Shown piece by piece: positions 46,601-61,400 of a stretch of DNA of 64,000 bases (positions are counted from its first letter, which is position 1; each line of letters begins with the position of its first letter). Below the pieces are notes generated by a model. That model saw only the letters and a program-made list of their open reading frames with translations, was not told where the DNA came from and made no database searches. The stretch lies in assembly GCA_013398275.1 (NCBI GenBank), contig VZSE01002180.1:187915-251914 (forward strand), written 5' to 3'. This DNA is from Promerops cafer. Its lineage: Eukaryota > Chordata > Aves > Passeriformes > Nectariniidae. The position numbers and the translations under genes were made by a program.

Positions 46601-49600
46601 TTCTTTTACCCGAGCAAAGGTCTTAAAGGCAGCTCTGTAGCTGACTTTGGGCAGATTCACCTGATTTTTGCCTGTTTAGCTATCATGCTCCAGATCTGCA
46701 AATAGTGTTGTGTTTCCCATACTGATTCTAACCTATCTCAGCATACCTCCTGAGAGATCTTTGGGACATATTATGAATGTTGGGGAGGTCTGTCTCTCTA
46801 GATCTGTGAACGTGCAGGGCTATTGCACAAAAGGCTGTGCAATATATTCTTCCAAAGACCTGCTAACGAGAGCACATGGATCAAAGGAGAGTTAGTAGTC
46901 ATGGGTTTCCCACAGTGGTCTCTTTCATAACCGATAACTGATGACTGCTTCTCAACAAATACATAAAAATATCAGATAAAACAAAGTCAGAGTCTTAAGC
47001 CTGTACTCAGGACCAGCTAAGCTTCAGCCATTTGCTCTGACCACTTTTGAAAGCTTGGCATGCATCTCTTGCGTGGGAGAGCTGTGCCAGAGCTGTGAAA
47101 AGCTGTATATGTCTTAACTTGTGTTCTGTGTCTTTTATCTTGTCCATTTCCCACTGGCACTGCCTGCACTTAAAGCTTTTTAGAGGGCCTGTCATTGTGC
47201 TGTCCATACTGCTAAGGCATGGACAGACAGTATTCTGTTCTTAAATCCTGCTTTGAAAATCTCTTCATAATATGTCCCTAGAAGAAACTTCTGGTTTGTT
47301 TATTTTGATTTGTCCTTTGGCTGTGGCTGGATGCCCAGTCATGGGCCGGAATCAAACTGGCTGAGTACCAACACAGGGTAATTTGCAGCTCCTTGTAAGT
47401 GACTTCAGTTCATTTTGGCCGTGCCTCTGCAGCATTTCCCAGAGCCAATCATCTGTGCTTCAGCTGATCAGGGTGCAAGCTGAACTCTGACTTGCCTAGC
47501 TGAGCCTGCCAAGAAAAGCATTAGCTAAGCAGAAACAGTGCGTGGCTGGGGGCAAAGGTGGGCATGCATTAAGTATCCACATTTGATATTAAAAGGATGC
47601 AGCTACAATCTAAGCAGGATAAAGGGCACCTGGCAGACAGACAGTCGCCTGAGGTGACCCAGCAGAGCACGCCGTGCTGCTTGCCGAGAAAGAGCTCTTT
47701 GTCTTCCTGCATTATGCCTGCCCATTTTGAGTGGGATGCAAAACAAATGCAAGATATCAAACTATATGGCCTTGATGACTTTCTTCTGTTTCTTGGCATT
47801 GGTTTGTTGTGCTTAGAAAGGCCTTGGATATGTTGGACCATAGTGTGTATCTCATCCCCAGGCAAAACAGAGATATTTGTGCAGCTGGATTGAAGTTCCC
47901 CTCTCCCTTATATGCAGTCTAGGGGATGGAGAGGGTGTCTGAATTCTGGGGTACCAGCTAAGAGACAGGATACAGATACTCAAGTTCTTCATCTGTGTTT
48001 AGGAATGAGTGAGGGGCAAAGGTGGGGAGTAGACCTTTAACCGTCACCTACCCAGGTATATTTCTTCCCTCTTCCCATTTAGATTACAGCTTGACCAGTG
48101 TGACCTGGATTTTCAGACCTTATTTTGAACACAGCTAATGCAAGTCTTGCTTGGTTGAAGCCCTGCTATGTCCATGAGTATCTCTCAAAGAGACAGGAGA
48201 GTGTTTCTTATCAGTTTTAGAGGGATAGTCTTACCAAAGTTCTTGTACTTCACCTGGATATGTGCAGTTCCTTTTTGTTGTGACAAGGCTTTACCACTTT
48301 GATAAATTACTCCTGCCATAGGCTATAGATAACAAGATAAAACAGACTTCATTTCAAGGTACAACTGGTTTTCTTTTCAGACTGTCTTTCATATCTGTTT
48401 CTGCACTGACTGAATGGTCAGACTGTGGACCTTGAAGTTGTAAGACTGAATGTGAGAGATACCAGTTCTGTGCCTCCCTGAGCTTTGACAGCATTCAAAA
48501 GTTTGGATGTACATCTTGACTTCCAAAACTACCAAATACCTGTTTGGCAAAACAGTTTTCTTGAATGGCATGTCCCATATCTGTATGCAGTTTGGCACTG
48601 TTTGGTGGGACTGTTTTGCAGGAAGAAATAGCTTCCTGCTCCTGCAGTGGGTTCAGATCCAGCCAAGAGACATGTTGGGTGAGGTAGCAGAGTCCTATAG
48701 CAGTCCTGGCTGCTCTTAGTGAAAGGCAATTCACTAGCAAAGTGAAAGGCAAATTCAAAGCAAAGTAAATGCTTATTTCTTTTAGTTGCCCCCTTCTTTG
48801 ACGTCTGGTAGTGACAATCTCTGAGCCTGTTGGCATGACACTAGCTTTGGTCACTTCTGGAAATTCGGGACTGTGTGGGCTCAAAACCTCTGCCTTTCCA
48901 TGAGAAGGCTGAGATAAGCCCCACATATGAGCTCCAATCCTGTGTCTTACACAGGAAAATTCCCATTTCCCATTGACTAAGGAGCTTTAAAAGTTAAACA
49001 GCGAGCCTCTTCAGACTCTCTTCTTTCTTTGTTACTCTCATGTTCTTTCTCATTTCAGCTCCCTAAGGGGAAAACCAAACGTCATTTGCAGTTCACTGCT
49101 GTGTATTACATTTATTGCCCCTGTCTTGTTCTCTTTCAGAGCATGAACCCAACCAACTAACTTCTTATCATTTTGACAGGCTGTGACTGTTGTCCTGGTG
49201 ACCGGTGTAGTTGCATTATCATCGTGTACAGAAGGCAGAGAAAGAGAAGCCTCAATGTGTGGGTGTAGCTGTGCATGTGCATGACATGCCAGGAAGTCAC
49301 TGGGATACCTGAAGATAAGATCCAAGTCTTGGGCTATGGATGTGAAAGATGAAGCAAAAAACAAAACTGAGAAGCCTGAAAAGTTAATAGCTGTAAGAGA
49401 AGAAATGGGGCTGTGTGTAGGAGTAGCAAATGCTCTGCTCTTCTCAGCATCTGATCTATGTACCCGTAATTCGGTGCAGTTGTGTTTGAGAGATAGTTGC
49501 CTGCCAGCCTGCTGTCTTCTTCTACCCACTCCATTTCTCCCATTTCTTACTTAGGTTTATGGACATGAGAAAGCATCATGTTAGTAACACTTATGAGTCA

Positions 49601-52600
49601 TGTTTTCCATCTAGACACACCATGCTTAACCCATTCATACACATGTCCTTGTGCAGCGTTGACTCCAGTTCACTAATTACTCACATGAATCAATCAGACT
49701 GATTTTTGCAGTGCCCTGTCACAGATTATCTCCTCAGTGCTAACAGAAAGCCCTGCTTTTAGCAGCATATGATCCAAATGGATATTAAGGAACAACAGAT
49801 GGAAAGAGATGGGTAAGGGAGCACAAAGAAATAGTGAGACATCATTACTCAGCACATAGGCAACGGTGTCAGCACACCAGCTGCCTAATGCTTGGGACAG
49901 CTTTTGCAGGCTACATGGTGTGTTCTTGTTTTAAAGTTGGCTGGTTCATGTAAATCTCATCAGCTTTCAGCCATTGAAGAAAATGTGGGATGGGGTAACC
50001 TAGATAAAACAAATTCTGGCTTGTACAGGCTATATGGTATTTAGGGCATAAGGACTTATTCAGGTCTTCTACAGGTGAAAGGATTGTAGGAAACCTGGCA
50101 GTTTCTGTCCTGAGTGGGGACAGCTTTGACCTGCTGGGGTGGAAGTGGGGCACAGCCCAGGGGCTTGTGTTCCATGTGTGGTGCCATGGTGCTGTAGTTG
50201 TGGTTGCTATGGAGAGGGAGTGTCTGGTTAATCCCCAACCCAGCTAATCTTCCATAGCTAATTGAGAATTGAATACATTTCATTTACTGTATAATCTGGG
50301 CTTTCTGAACACTCATTACCAAGTATAACTCCACAGTCATCAACTGAGTTCTGCACTAGATGCAAAATCATGGGAAGACATGTCTGATCTGCTGTCTGTC
50401 TTGTTTTGCTTGTATATCTATGCCCCCAGCATTGCTGTTGCCTGGGTTTGCTTATCTGTGACCTCCAGAGGCCTTGCAGCAGATAGGATGCTCTGCTAGA
50501 CCTGCCCAATCTCTGCTCACATCTGTGTATTCCAAACAGCCTGCGTGGGGGGCCATTGCAGTGGGACACATTGCAGGCAGGAGCTCATGCAGCTGATGCA
50601 GCTCCTCCAAGGCAACACTTTGGGGCAGGCTGTGTTTCAGGGGTGGTCAGTAGGGAGAAGGGATAGGCCTGAGAACATTAGTCAGACTCTGTGCCAGGAC
50701 TCCTGGTGGGATGTGCCACATCTGGCTGAAGGATCAGATCTCTGATGACTAATGAGGAGAGGTTTAAATATGTTGTGGGATGGAGCTTCTGTCATGTAAA
50801 ATTCACAGTGCTGGCAGGCCATTTTTAATAAATAATTACCCTCCCTGAAGAAGACACGTCTTCATTTCATGCTGGTAAAAAAATAAAAAAGAAAGGAAAA
50901 AGGCATATTTAAAGAATGTGTCTAATGTGATTTTGAACTTGCTCTCCCAGCAGATTTGTACTGGAATGACACATGAATATTCCCACGAGGAAAGGTAGCA
51001 GTGAGGGCAACATCACTTTGGTGAGAGGAGGAGATGACTGGTGTTTTCTGTTTAGCAGGAATAGAGGAGTTGCATTTCTCACCTCTGCAACACCTGCAGC
51101 TTCTGGGGTGGCTCTGTGACCTTCAGAGACATCATGCATGGTTCTGGTGGGATACAGAGCAGGCCTGCACCAGCTCTCCTGTTACAGCACAGCTGATAAC
51201 CCAGCTCCCATTACACCTTTCCTTCTGTTTTTTGTTGGTCTGTGACTATGGTCCTGCACTCATTAGTTCTTCTTCTGTTACCAATATCAGACTGTTTTCC
51301 TTTGAGCTACTCATAACTTTCATGGGTGTTGTGAATACTGAAATTTCTAAGGGACTTGTGAAAGTCCTGTGTACCTTGAGCTAGTAAAACATGATTATGT
51401 AGCCCTTCCTTTGTAACATGAGCTCTTCCTCTTAAGGGAAGCCAGATAAAAGAAGAAGCTATTGTTTGTTGTTGTTACAAAAGGCTCTTGAGCTAAATGG
51501 GACTCTGGCACCAACCACTAACTGGTAATTTCAGGAGTGTAACTGAAATGGCTGGAAATCTGTTTTTGCTGCTAATGAGTGCAGTGAATAATTGCTGCTT
51601 TCAGTTCATTTTCAAGGCAAGACAGTAAGATAGAGAATGCACTTGTCAGTGACTGGTTAAGTATATGTGGATTAACTGATCCCCCCCAAAATATGATTAT
51701 AGAAAATTCAGTGCAACATCACATGTGAGCTGTTGCAGGTTATAGATAGCAGAAGTTATCTGTATGTGAGTATTATATGAGGGATGGAAAAAAAATAGGA
51801 AAATCTGGGCTGTAAGAAGCTGTCTTCATAATGTTTGTCCCAAACCAGTGGTTTCCCTGGGAGCAATATTAGAAACATGTGGCATATCAATGTTAGACTA
51901 TGAGGTAGTGAAGCATGGCTAACTCTCCAGCCAGCTTGTATCAACCAGGCCATTTCAGCTTTCAGAATATGCCCCATATTCTCAAAACACCCCTGAGCAT
52001 CCCTGAGTATCATTCTTCCTCTCTGTGTCTTAGACACAGAGTTGAGTTCCCATGTTATGCCATGTGTAACAGGGCATGTCCTTTCCCTGTTCATTTGTGC
52101 TGCTCCTGTGTGCAGGAGAACCTGCTGTTGCCTGCCCTGTGTGGAAGTTTGTGTGACTCCATCTGCAGGGTGTACCCGATGCTCTGTGGCAGCATGGTCT
52201 TGCTGGAGAAAGAAACGTTACTTAGAGTTTGGAAGGTGAGCTAGATCTCCTCCAGTCGTCTTTGTCTCTACCTGTGTTGCTTCTTTTGAAGTTCTTGTTT
52301 CCTTTTGCAGGTACCTGGATTATACCAGCTGTTACCTGAGGGAGGCAGGATGCTTGGGATGGGAGCTTCAGGGCTTGAGATCCATTTCAAAGGACAGATG
52401 AAAGCCACTTTAATGAATTTAAGTATCTGCAATGTGTTGGTGGATTGCCAAAGAGGCACTTGAGACCCCAAAAGGGCCCTTATTCTGGGGCAGCAGGTCT
52501 TGGGCAAATGACAGAGGCAGAAAAGGTGTCAGCAAACACCAGACTCTCCCAGTCAGCTCCACCTCTTCCCTTTTTCTGTGGCAGGAGAAGATTGTCCCCA

Positions 52601-54004
52601 TGCTTTCATCCTCTCAGCAGCACATTCTGATGTTCCTTGAGCAGCTTTGAAACCAAGAACCAGAGTTTTTTCCCGGCTGTGGAGAAGCTCTGAGCTGGTG
52701 GTGGTGTTCTGGGGAGGTGGGCAAAGAGGATTCTATGTGGAACTTCCCTCCTGCTGAGGAACTTTTGCCAGTTCCATTGCACAATCTGCAGCCCATCATG
52801 GCCGTGAGTAATCAGCCATACAGCTGACCCTGTGCCCTCACAGATCATATACATCTGTTTTTTTCATGTGAGTGAAAAGTCAGAAGACCCATGGGCCTGG
52901 AGATGGGTTCCTGACATTCCTTGTTGTGGTTAATTTCTGGAAATTTAGGCTGTGGTTCATCTATTCTGACATACACATATCAGTGCCTAAGCTACTCATT
53001 CTGAATTCCTGCTACTGCTGATGAAGAGAATGAGGCAGTGCTGGTGTGCTGCTTGACTGGCATATTTTAAACATATGCATTCGCTTGAGAGGAAGGACAC
53101 TGCCTATTCCTGTGTCTTTTTTCTGCTTATAGAAGCAATCTGGATTATCCACAGAGATGTACACTTTCTTCACACTGGCCGTGCAGTTATTGGAATGACT
53201 CACCTCCTCAGAACTTGGATAGTCGGATGACTTAAGCACTGGGCAAAAAATCTGGACTCCCCAGATAGGCCAGGTGAAAGCCAGGCGAGTAGAGATCTGG
53301 ACACAGAAGGTCCTGGCTATAGGGGCCCTCTCCCCTGGCTTGTTTGTCTGATGGATACCCATCAGGGTTGTGACCACTAACCTGCTGAATGAAAAGCTGG
53401 TGCAGGATTTTGTTTTTGACTTTTGTTTGTGCCAAGGAGGTAAGAAGAGCTCTCAGAAAATAAACTTGAATCTCTGGACAAGTTTTCTGTTCACTGAACT
53501 GGGCTCTCCTGCTGACTTTTTCCTGATTGCTGAGGTCTTGGGTATACTCTTTCAGGAATTGTGAAGATATGTGTTTTCTATTATCCATCCAACCCTGCCT
53601 GATTCCCCATCTCCCATAACCCCCAGCATCTTTTCTGCTCCATATCCTCATCCCTTGTTACCTATGTCACTATCTTGCTTTTTCATATTCTCTCTGTGTT
53701 CTTGTCTGGTTTCATTTGCTCACTGCTGCCTGTGCTTTGTTTCACTGACCGCCAAGGCATGCCACCTGCAAGGTCTCTCAGTAGTCTGAATTCCCCTTTC
53801 AAAAAGAGGCCCAAGATCTCAGCAACCTACCCAAAGAACTAAAAAAACAAACCACCCCAAACAAGACAGACAGGAAAGTATACAGTGGATCTTTCTGTGT
53901 GCTCATAAATAAAAGTCAGACAATCACATGCTTTTCTAAAAATAACACCCATAGCAAGTGTTTTGGTAGGAATAATACTGACCTAGTTTGCATGTTGCCC
54001 ACGT

Positions 54005-54021
54005 GAAAAAAAAAAAAAAAA
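54005..54021. repeat. Poly-A tract
   Basis: Short A homopolymer about 100 bp before a CR1 fragment; no connection to that element is evident. Confidence 0.8.
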
Positions 54022-54117
54022 GTTGGTGAGGAAAACCCATTGCCTATCAGAGTATTTGCATGAACTAGATCTGAATTGAGAGGCAGTCAAACAGCTCTTA
54101 TAGTCTCTTCTTTGGAC

Positions 54118-54241
54118 AATACTCTTGGGCACACGGTGTGACTCTTGGGGATGTCCTTTGCAGGGCCAGGAGCTGGACTCCTTGGAGGATGATCCTTGTG
54201 GGTCCCATCCAACAGCATATTCCATGATTCTGTGATTCTTG
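54118..54241 (+). mobile_element. CR1 LINE 3' end, plus orientation
   Basis: Matches the 3' end of a CR1 subfamily: CACGGTGTGACTCTTGGGGA, GCAGGGCCAGGAGCTGGACT, then GATCCTTGTGGGTCCCATCC. It ends with two diverged octamers (TTCCATGATTCTGTGATTCT), the hallmark CR1 tail. The 5' boundary is soft. Confidence 0.9.
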
Positions 54242-57200
54242 GTGGTCCCTCTGGAGGTTTCAGAGGAGAGGGGCTGGGGAAATGCTCACTGGCAGCTTGG
54301 CCCACAGCAGTCACTTGCCTTCTGTGTGGGCTGGATGTGTAAGTTGCACCCATGTGGTACAGTCAGTGAGAGTCCACAGGAGCAGAAATCCTCTTCTGCA
54401 GCCTCAGTTTGGGATGTTAATGTCTGGAGAATGGGCAGGATATCTCTGTGATCTGTGGACCTGAATTTGTGTATGTGAGTTTAGCTTTCTGTCTTCATCT
54501 GTGGCATAGATTGAAACATTTTGGTGTTGAATTGACTGCCCAGCTCCTGCCCACCCCACAGACTCAGTCTGTGCTCCTGTCCTTGTCCCTGTGGCCAGGA
54601 CTGCAGCATAGCCCTAGGGCAGGATCTGTACCTTGGGGCATATGAGAGAGTCATCCCTGTCTGCCAGCTCCTTCTCATCCCTTCTGAGTGGATATTGTTC
54701 AGGTCCTGGCCTGGACCTCTGTGGGCAGCTCAGCATCAGTGACAACAGTGACAGCTGCCATCAAGGGCTAGTATCAAGGGCTAGTATCAAGGCAGCATCC
54801 CTCACAGTGATGGACATCCTTGGATTTCCTGGAAATCACCCTCACAGATCACTGGTCTTTTGAGTATTATTGGTTAATATGCAAGATTACTGAGATGGGC
54901 ATCTGGAGGGGCCTGATAGGATCTCAGGGAGATGAGGCCAAAGTGGGTCAGCAGCAGAGGCCGGATGAAAAGGTCCTTTCCCCAGGGCTGACCCATCTTT
55001 CTGCCCCCCTGAGCCTACCACTATCTTTACATTATTGAGTGCCACAGGATGTGCTTCTTTGTGTTGGAGAACTGGCAGAAGGAGCAGTGTCCTGCATGGC
55101 TCAACAGTAGGACATGGCATTGCCTTTTTGAGGCCTCCCTAACTTCCCAGGGGTGATGGATGTGCTGAGTCTGCAGCTGGATCCCATCATGACCTGGCAG
55201 TAGGGCTCAGCAGCCCTCGCTGGCTCATTTCCTCTTGGTGTGATGTGAACCAGCAGCCCTTGATCCAGCACAGCCTCGCTGCCGGCAGGAGCTGCCCCCG
55301 AGCTGCCGGAAAGCTGCAGGTGGCTCCGGAGCAGCGCGCTGGCCACCCTGCTGTGCGGGGTGTTCTCCACAGCTCTGGCACATCTCAGCCTCTCCGTGAG
55401 CCGCGGCTGCCTGGCCTGTCACGTGTGCTGTAAGGAGGGCTGTAGCCCTTTCCAGACTCTGAAATGAGAGCAGAAGAGCTTCAGGGAGTGCTCTGGGGGG
55501 ATATGGATAAAGTTTTCATGGCAAACGGATGCCATTGCTTTCCCTTAAGATTATATCCTCTTCCTTATTTTTCCCATCTCTCATGATAAGCGATTTCTGA
55601 CTCTGAGCAGCCTTGATGCTGGGAAATGCTCTCATTCAAGCAGAGAATCTAGGTCAGCTGCTCATAAGAATAGATCAAGCCTTCATTGAATGCAGTGGAC
55701 AGACCTTCAGTGGGATGGGTTTTTCCCTGGCTTGTTTTGTTCAAAGTGAGCTCCAGAAGTTGACAGGCCTTTTGTGGACAGCAGTTATAACATCCTGCCA
55801 GCAGGCTCAATGTGAGCATTACTGAATCTGTGCATCACAGGGAAAAATCAATACTATGAGGTATTAATTGTGATTTTAATTTTTTTTTTTTAACCTAAGA
55901 CAGGGCACTTAGTAATGAAGATCTGTATCTATGGTCAAGAGGATCTGATTTATGAGATCACATTTTATAAAAATGGAGTTTGAACTTTTTCTCTGATTTC
56001 GCACCTATAAATAACTGCTCTTACATATGGCATCTAATTATTTAATTGTATATGCAGATTAGACAGTCATTTACATGCTGTCATCAATGACAGCAAGTAA
56101 TAGCACTGGCAGTTGTTTCTAGGAACATATGATAATGCCAAAGGTTTTAAATACTATTCAGTACCTGCCATACATATCAATATCTCTCCCCATCTCTTCC
56201 TTTCAAAAATGTTAGAATAAATTAATAATCACAAGGTGCATCTGCTTCTTCTTGGAACTAGTTGCACCACAGAAGGTCTGTTGTATTATATATTTTATAT
56301 AAAATTACAGTCCAACTTGGAGTTCCTGATTTATCTGGGTGTGGTGGCTCTTTGAGACTTGGAAGGAAGAGGAAAGAAAATGTTAATATGCTTTTTCTCC
56401 ATTTTGTTTACATATGCAGAGGATGGGGGAAGGCAGTTGCAGACATGAAGGACTCAGGTCCCACTAGTATGAAGAGTAATCCATAGACATTTTTATCCAG
56501 AAGATATTTTACAGCTCTTTGGCCTTGCTTTTGTATAGACTAAATTTTTACCCATGGTAAGGTTAATAGGAACCAGGGATAGGGAGTGCCCAGTTCATCT
56601 TCTTGTCCTTATCAACAAAATCAGTGCAGTCATCTTTTTCCTGATGTAAAACAGGTTTTGAGCATGAAAGCTTATATTTCTGCTGCCATTTTACATGTTT
56701 TGCCCACATGTGTAAGGCATACTAAACTGTGAAGAGTGGGGTAACAGCCAAGGAGACCTCAGTGAACATACAAACCGTACTGGGCTTGGAAGCTCCCCAC
56801 TAAAACCTTGTGCAGAAAATACAATTATTGACTCATTTATTCAAACAGACAAGCTCCAAGGTAGCTGCCTGAAAATCCAGCAATTCTGTGCTGTGTCAAG
56901 ATCAGCTATGTTAACTTGGTTTGCAGTTTGTGTGATTTTCAGAGGTTATTGACTCCAAGGCATTCATTGTCATGTAGTCATGGAGCATACTAACACCACT
57001 CTGCACCACTACTTCCTGCTCATTAAACAGATGTGTACAGTAAGAGGCTGAATATTCTCTTTGAAAGAAAAGGAAATTGTCACTTACTTAAATCCTTTGT
57101 TGCAATATGGCCTTAATGCTCTTTTAAAATTAATTTTAAAGAGTCTTGGCTCTAGACAGCCAGTAAATAATATGTGCAGGAGATCTAAGGTCATAACAGT

Positions 57201-58279
57201 GCAGATAACATGCTTGTTCATGATGGGAAAAAGATAGTGATTCCTTTTTCAATTTGCTCAATCATTTAGAAACATCCTTACAAGTCACCTAATTTTGGTT
57301 CCTCGAGGACCACATCTTCCTCCTTTGCAGGGAGAATGTTTCTGTGAGCGATGAAGGTGGCAGAGTGGCTGTGAAGGAGGTGGCAGGGGAACAGTGCCAG
57401 TGTGCTGGCAGTTGGTGCTGTGCGGCTCTCGGGAGCTGGGGTGGTGTCTCTGCATCTTTATATAGCACTCCCTCCACTCTGCTGAGACGTGGGAAGAGAA
57501 GGAAAGATGAGATACATCCTGATACTGACAGCAGATGCATGCATTACAAATACTCTTCCCTTTCCTTCACCTTGCCTGTTCCTGATGCCTCCCTTCCCAG
57601 GTTTTGCCCACCTCTTGTTTTCTTGGTATGTCTTTCATTCCTGTAAGACAGGAATGGGTCTGAAAATGTTGAAGACCCTCAGGCAGCTTCCACATCATGA
57701 AATAGTGCTGAATTTTCTAATGCCATTTCTCTTCTAAATGCTTTTCTGGTTTTGGAAGAAAACCCAGTGAGGTAGTATAAATGTTTTATCACCATGTATT
57801 TGGGAAGCCTGCTTTATTCAGCCTGAACTGATGCTAATAAAAATTTAATGCTTCCCTTTGTGCTCATGAAGAATTCCTCTCCAGGGTATTTTTCTGAAGT
57901 AGTTTCAGAGGATGACTGGCTCTCTCCTAGGACCCTTTTGGATGCCTCTTGCTGTAGCAAGTCCCTCACTGTAGCTAGCAAGCTCCAGTGCTAAGATTGC
58001 AAAAATCTTTCAAAAAGGACCCTTTAACAGTGGGATTTGGCATCTTGGATATCCTGAACTTTATCAGGGCTAGTGGCTAAACCAGTGCTGCTTGCTGTGG
58101 GGTGGGAATGGAGTTCTTGCTCCAGTTGTCCAGAAGTGACAACAGGAGACGCTTGGTGCTGAGCATTTTTGAAGATTAAGTGCCTATAAAAAAGCTGATC
58201 TCTTTTCTTCTACCTCCTCGCCTAAATAACCTGTTCAGCCATGAGGATGAGGGGCCTGAGTAGTGTTGTTAATATACCC

Positions 58280-58400
58280 CACGCCATACTAATAAATGTA
58301 TTAATATATTGATATATTACTACATTAAACATTACATATTAATATGTTGATGTGGCAATATAAGAATATATATTTATTTAAATATATTAATATAGCAGTA
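58280..58400. repeat. AT-rich tract with ATTAATATA units
   Basis: About 120 bases rich in TATTAATATATT-type, partly self-complementary words separated by short unique bases. No reading frame and no known element recognised. Confidence 0.75.
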
Positions 58401-61400
58401 TGCCCCATCCAATAGCTCCTTTGGCAGTGCAAGTGCATGGGGCATTCCTGCCTTAGTTTGTAGCCAGACACACTTGCGGTGAATGTTGAGGGGAGAAACA
58501 GTTGAGTTTTGATATTTTGTTAATATTCAAATGTGGCTGGCTCCTGTCAGAGGTCTTGGGGTGTCCTGGCAGCTGATCTGTAGTTATGTTTTTTAGCCTC
58601 CAGATGGTGTCTGGCAGATATGCCTGTGGAGCCATGTCAATGCACTGGGGGTGAAACTGAAGACTGGAATTTACACAATCACTGGCCTCTCGTGGCAGCA
58701 GAAAAAGCATGTAAATGATGTCATGTGAATTTTCAGTCCCAAATCTCTGCAAAGGCTGCTCTATGTAGGGCTGTGGGTACAGATGTGTGTAGGAAGTTTC
58801 CTTTGAAGTTGAACCTAAAGTTTTTACTGCTGGAAAGAATCGACGTAAAAATGCACAGAGGAATCCTGTTGATCTAAGGCAAATACAGGGACTCAAAATT
58901 TTAGGCTTGTCTGTCCAAATGTATATGGAATATTCATAATACAAACTTTCCTAAAAACTTCCTCTGGATAAATCATGGATCATCGTGAAATGAGACATGG
59001 TAGTGATTGAGGTAATGCATTCTTCACCACACTAGCAAACAATATCCATGATTAATTTTTTTAAAAAGCTCTTTCCATTCCTAGGAGACCAAGCAGCATT
59101 TAAGTTGCAGATTTCCTCTGGCAAAGCTGCCCTTGGAGCCTTCCTTGGATAACTTCAGATAAATCATAAGACTAGAAACCAAGCTGTTGGGTGACTGCTC
59201 TTCGACATGACCAGACTGGCAGCCGGCAGTGCTGTGGTATTTTATGTGGCATAAAACTTTGCTGAAGACTAAGTTGCTACTCCGAAAAGTATTGTTTCAG
59301 TCTTCTCTTACTATGTGGGTTAAGATATTCTCAATGCAAGGATTTTTAGGGCCACTTCAAACACCTCTATTGCTTGACTCTCTGCAGTCCATCTTTAAAA
59401 TTTTGGGGATTGTGTGTTTTATTTATTATTACTAATATTGTCATTTTTGTCAAAAGGGCATTTTTGTCATCTTCCTTAAAGCAATGCTTGTTTCATTCTG
59501 AAAGGAAAAAACAGAATCAGGCAAAATCCCCAGGAATTAGCTAAAAATGTTCTAAAGGAACAGCAAAGTAGGTTACTAATTAAGTGAAAATTAAGGTCAG
59601 TTCAAAATGGGGTCCTCACAATCAGAGGGAAAACAGAGGCAGTGCAAAATTTTATTTCACATCCAATGTTTTGTTTCAGTGTTCAGGGCAGGAGAAGGAG
59701 CAGTATCCAATTCTTTGGGGAGCTTGTCCTTAGGACTTTGGTGTGGTTGCTGAAAATGCTGGGACCATGCAGCGTCTCTGTCAATCCATCTGCCTGTCCT
59801 CTCCTCGTAAACCAAATTCCTCCAGTTTCAGGCAAATCCAGAGAAGTACAGAAGTGTCAGATTAACTCTTTCAAAATGGGATAAAAATCAGTGTCTGAGC
59901 AGAGAAAAGCTGCTCAAGCAAACACACTCAGGAAGAGAAAGGAAGAAGCTTTCTTCTTTCCCTTTTGCTCCAAAATCTGTGGCCTCTTTGGGGCAGCACA
60001 GATCTCAGGAGGTGAGAGGTTTCAGCCCGGGGTAGGGAGTCACTCTAGGGAAGCAAATTTGTTTCATCTGTTGCTATAGAAGAGGCTGCCTGTATTAAAT
60101 ATTTGTGCTGCTTTATTTGCCCTTTCACACACACAGGTTATGTGGAGAGTACAGGGGATCTGGTGAGCACCAGAGGCAAGGAAAGCGTGTTTGTGTGCCT
60201 GCAGACCGAGCTGCCGGGTGGAGTCTCTGATATGAAATAAAGGCTGAGTTCATGCTGTGCTCTCTTCCTTACCACGGCAGTGAAGATCTATCCTCTCCTC
60301 AGATGTGTATGTTTATGAAGTGTGTAAGGACATCATGAGCCACCTTCTGTCAGTTTGGTTAAAACTGGCTTTAAAATTGGTTAAAACTGACTCAAAATCC
60401 TATCTTAGGATTAGGGCATTAGGGCAGGGGATCACATGAATACAGAGATACACGCCACCTCTGGCTGTGTTGTTTCCTTAGGAAATGGAGTTATCCTTAG
60501 GAAATAAGAATTAATGTATGCTTTCCACAGGATGATAAACATCTGACTGTGCAAAACAGGCAAAGTCCCCTCTTGACTGTGATGGCAACACCAGCTGCCA
60601 TGTCAAATGTGAGGGGAAGGTACTTCTGTTTTGTTTCTTTGTTGGTTTGTTTGTTTTGTCTCCAAAAAAAACCTACCTTGCTTGAGACTTGCTCTCCTTT
60701 GATTGCTGATGAAATCAAAGGTGCTGTGTGTGAGTGGAGGAACACATTGTCTGACTGCAATATAGCTTCACAGAGTGGTTTTGCATGGATTTATATCCTA
60801 GGAAGCCAACATATTTCTATGCCATACTATGCATATTTTATCATCATAATTAATATTCCTTTCTGCCATGTTTCATGCCTTTGGTTCAAAGCAGTGGAAA
60901 GTACCAGCATGTTCTGGAAACAAAGAAGGAGGTGAAAAACCTCTCTCTCCAGATACTGCAATCCACCTGCCTGTTAGGACCAAGTGTATTTCATATAAGA
61001 GATGCTACTGAATGCAAATTTTCCATTGTCTATGCCTGGCTGTGTTCATGTAGTGTCCCTGCAAAGCAAGCAGTGGCATCACTGCATTGCTGGAATTGGA
61101 ATATTAATGTAATTGGACTCTTGCAAAGTCCTTTAATTTGTAGTGATAATAGTCTGACTTCATCCAATTAGCATCAAGACCAAACACCTATTGTTCAAGG
61201 CAGGCACAAAATCCACTTGTCATGAAGAGATTTTATATATATAGGCAGAAGAATTGGGAAATAGCATGATAAAGAGTTAAGTCAACAAAGAAACAATACA
61301 AAAATTTATCCAAGATATTCGCTTGTTTAATGGAAAATCCCAAAGACAAAGGAGTTACAGTTTTTCTGAGATAGGAAGACAGAGTCTCAGTGATGTGGGA

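Noticed and set aside
49050..49529. 159-codon minus-strand frame in the upstream desert
   Set aside because: No conserved motif, and no exon series around it.
54765..54815. Short 13-bp tandem duplication (GGGCTAGTATCAA)
   Set aside because: Two copies only; too small to suggest an array or element.
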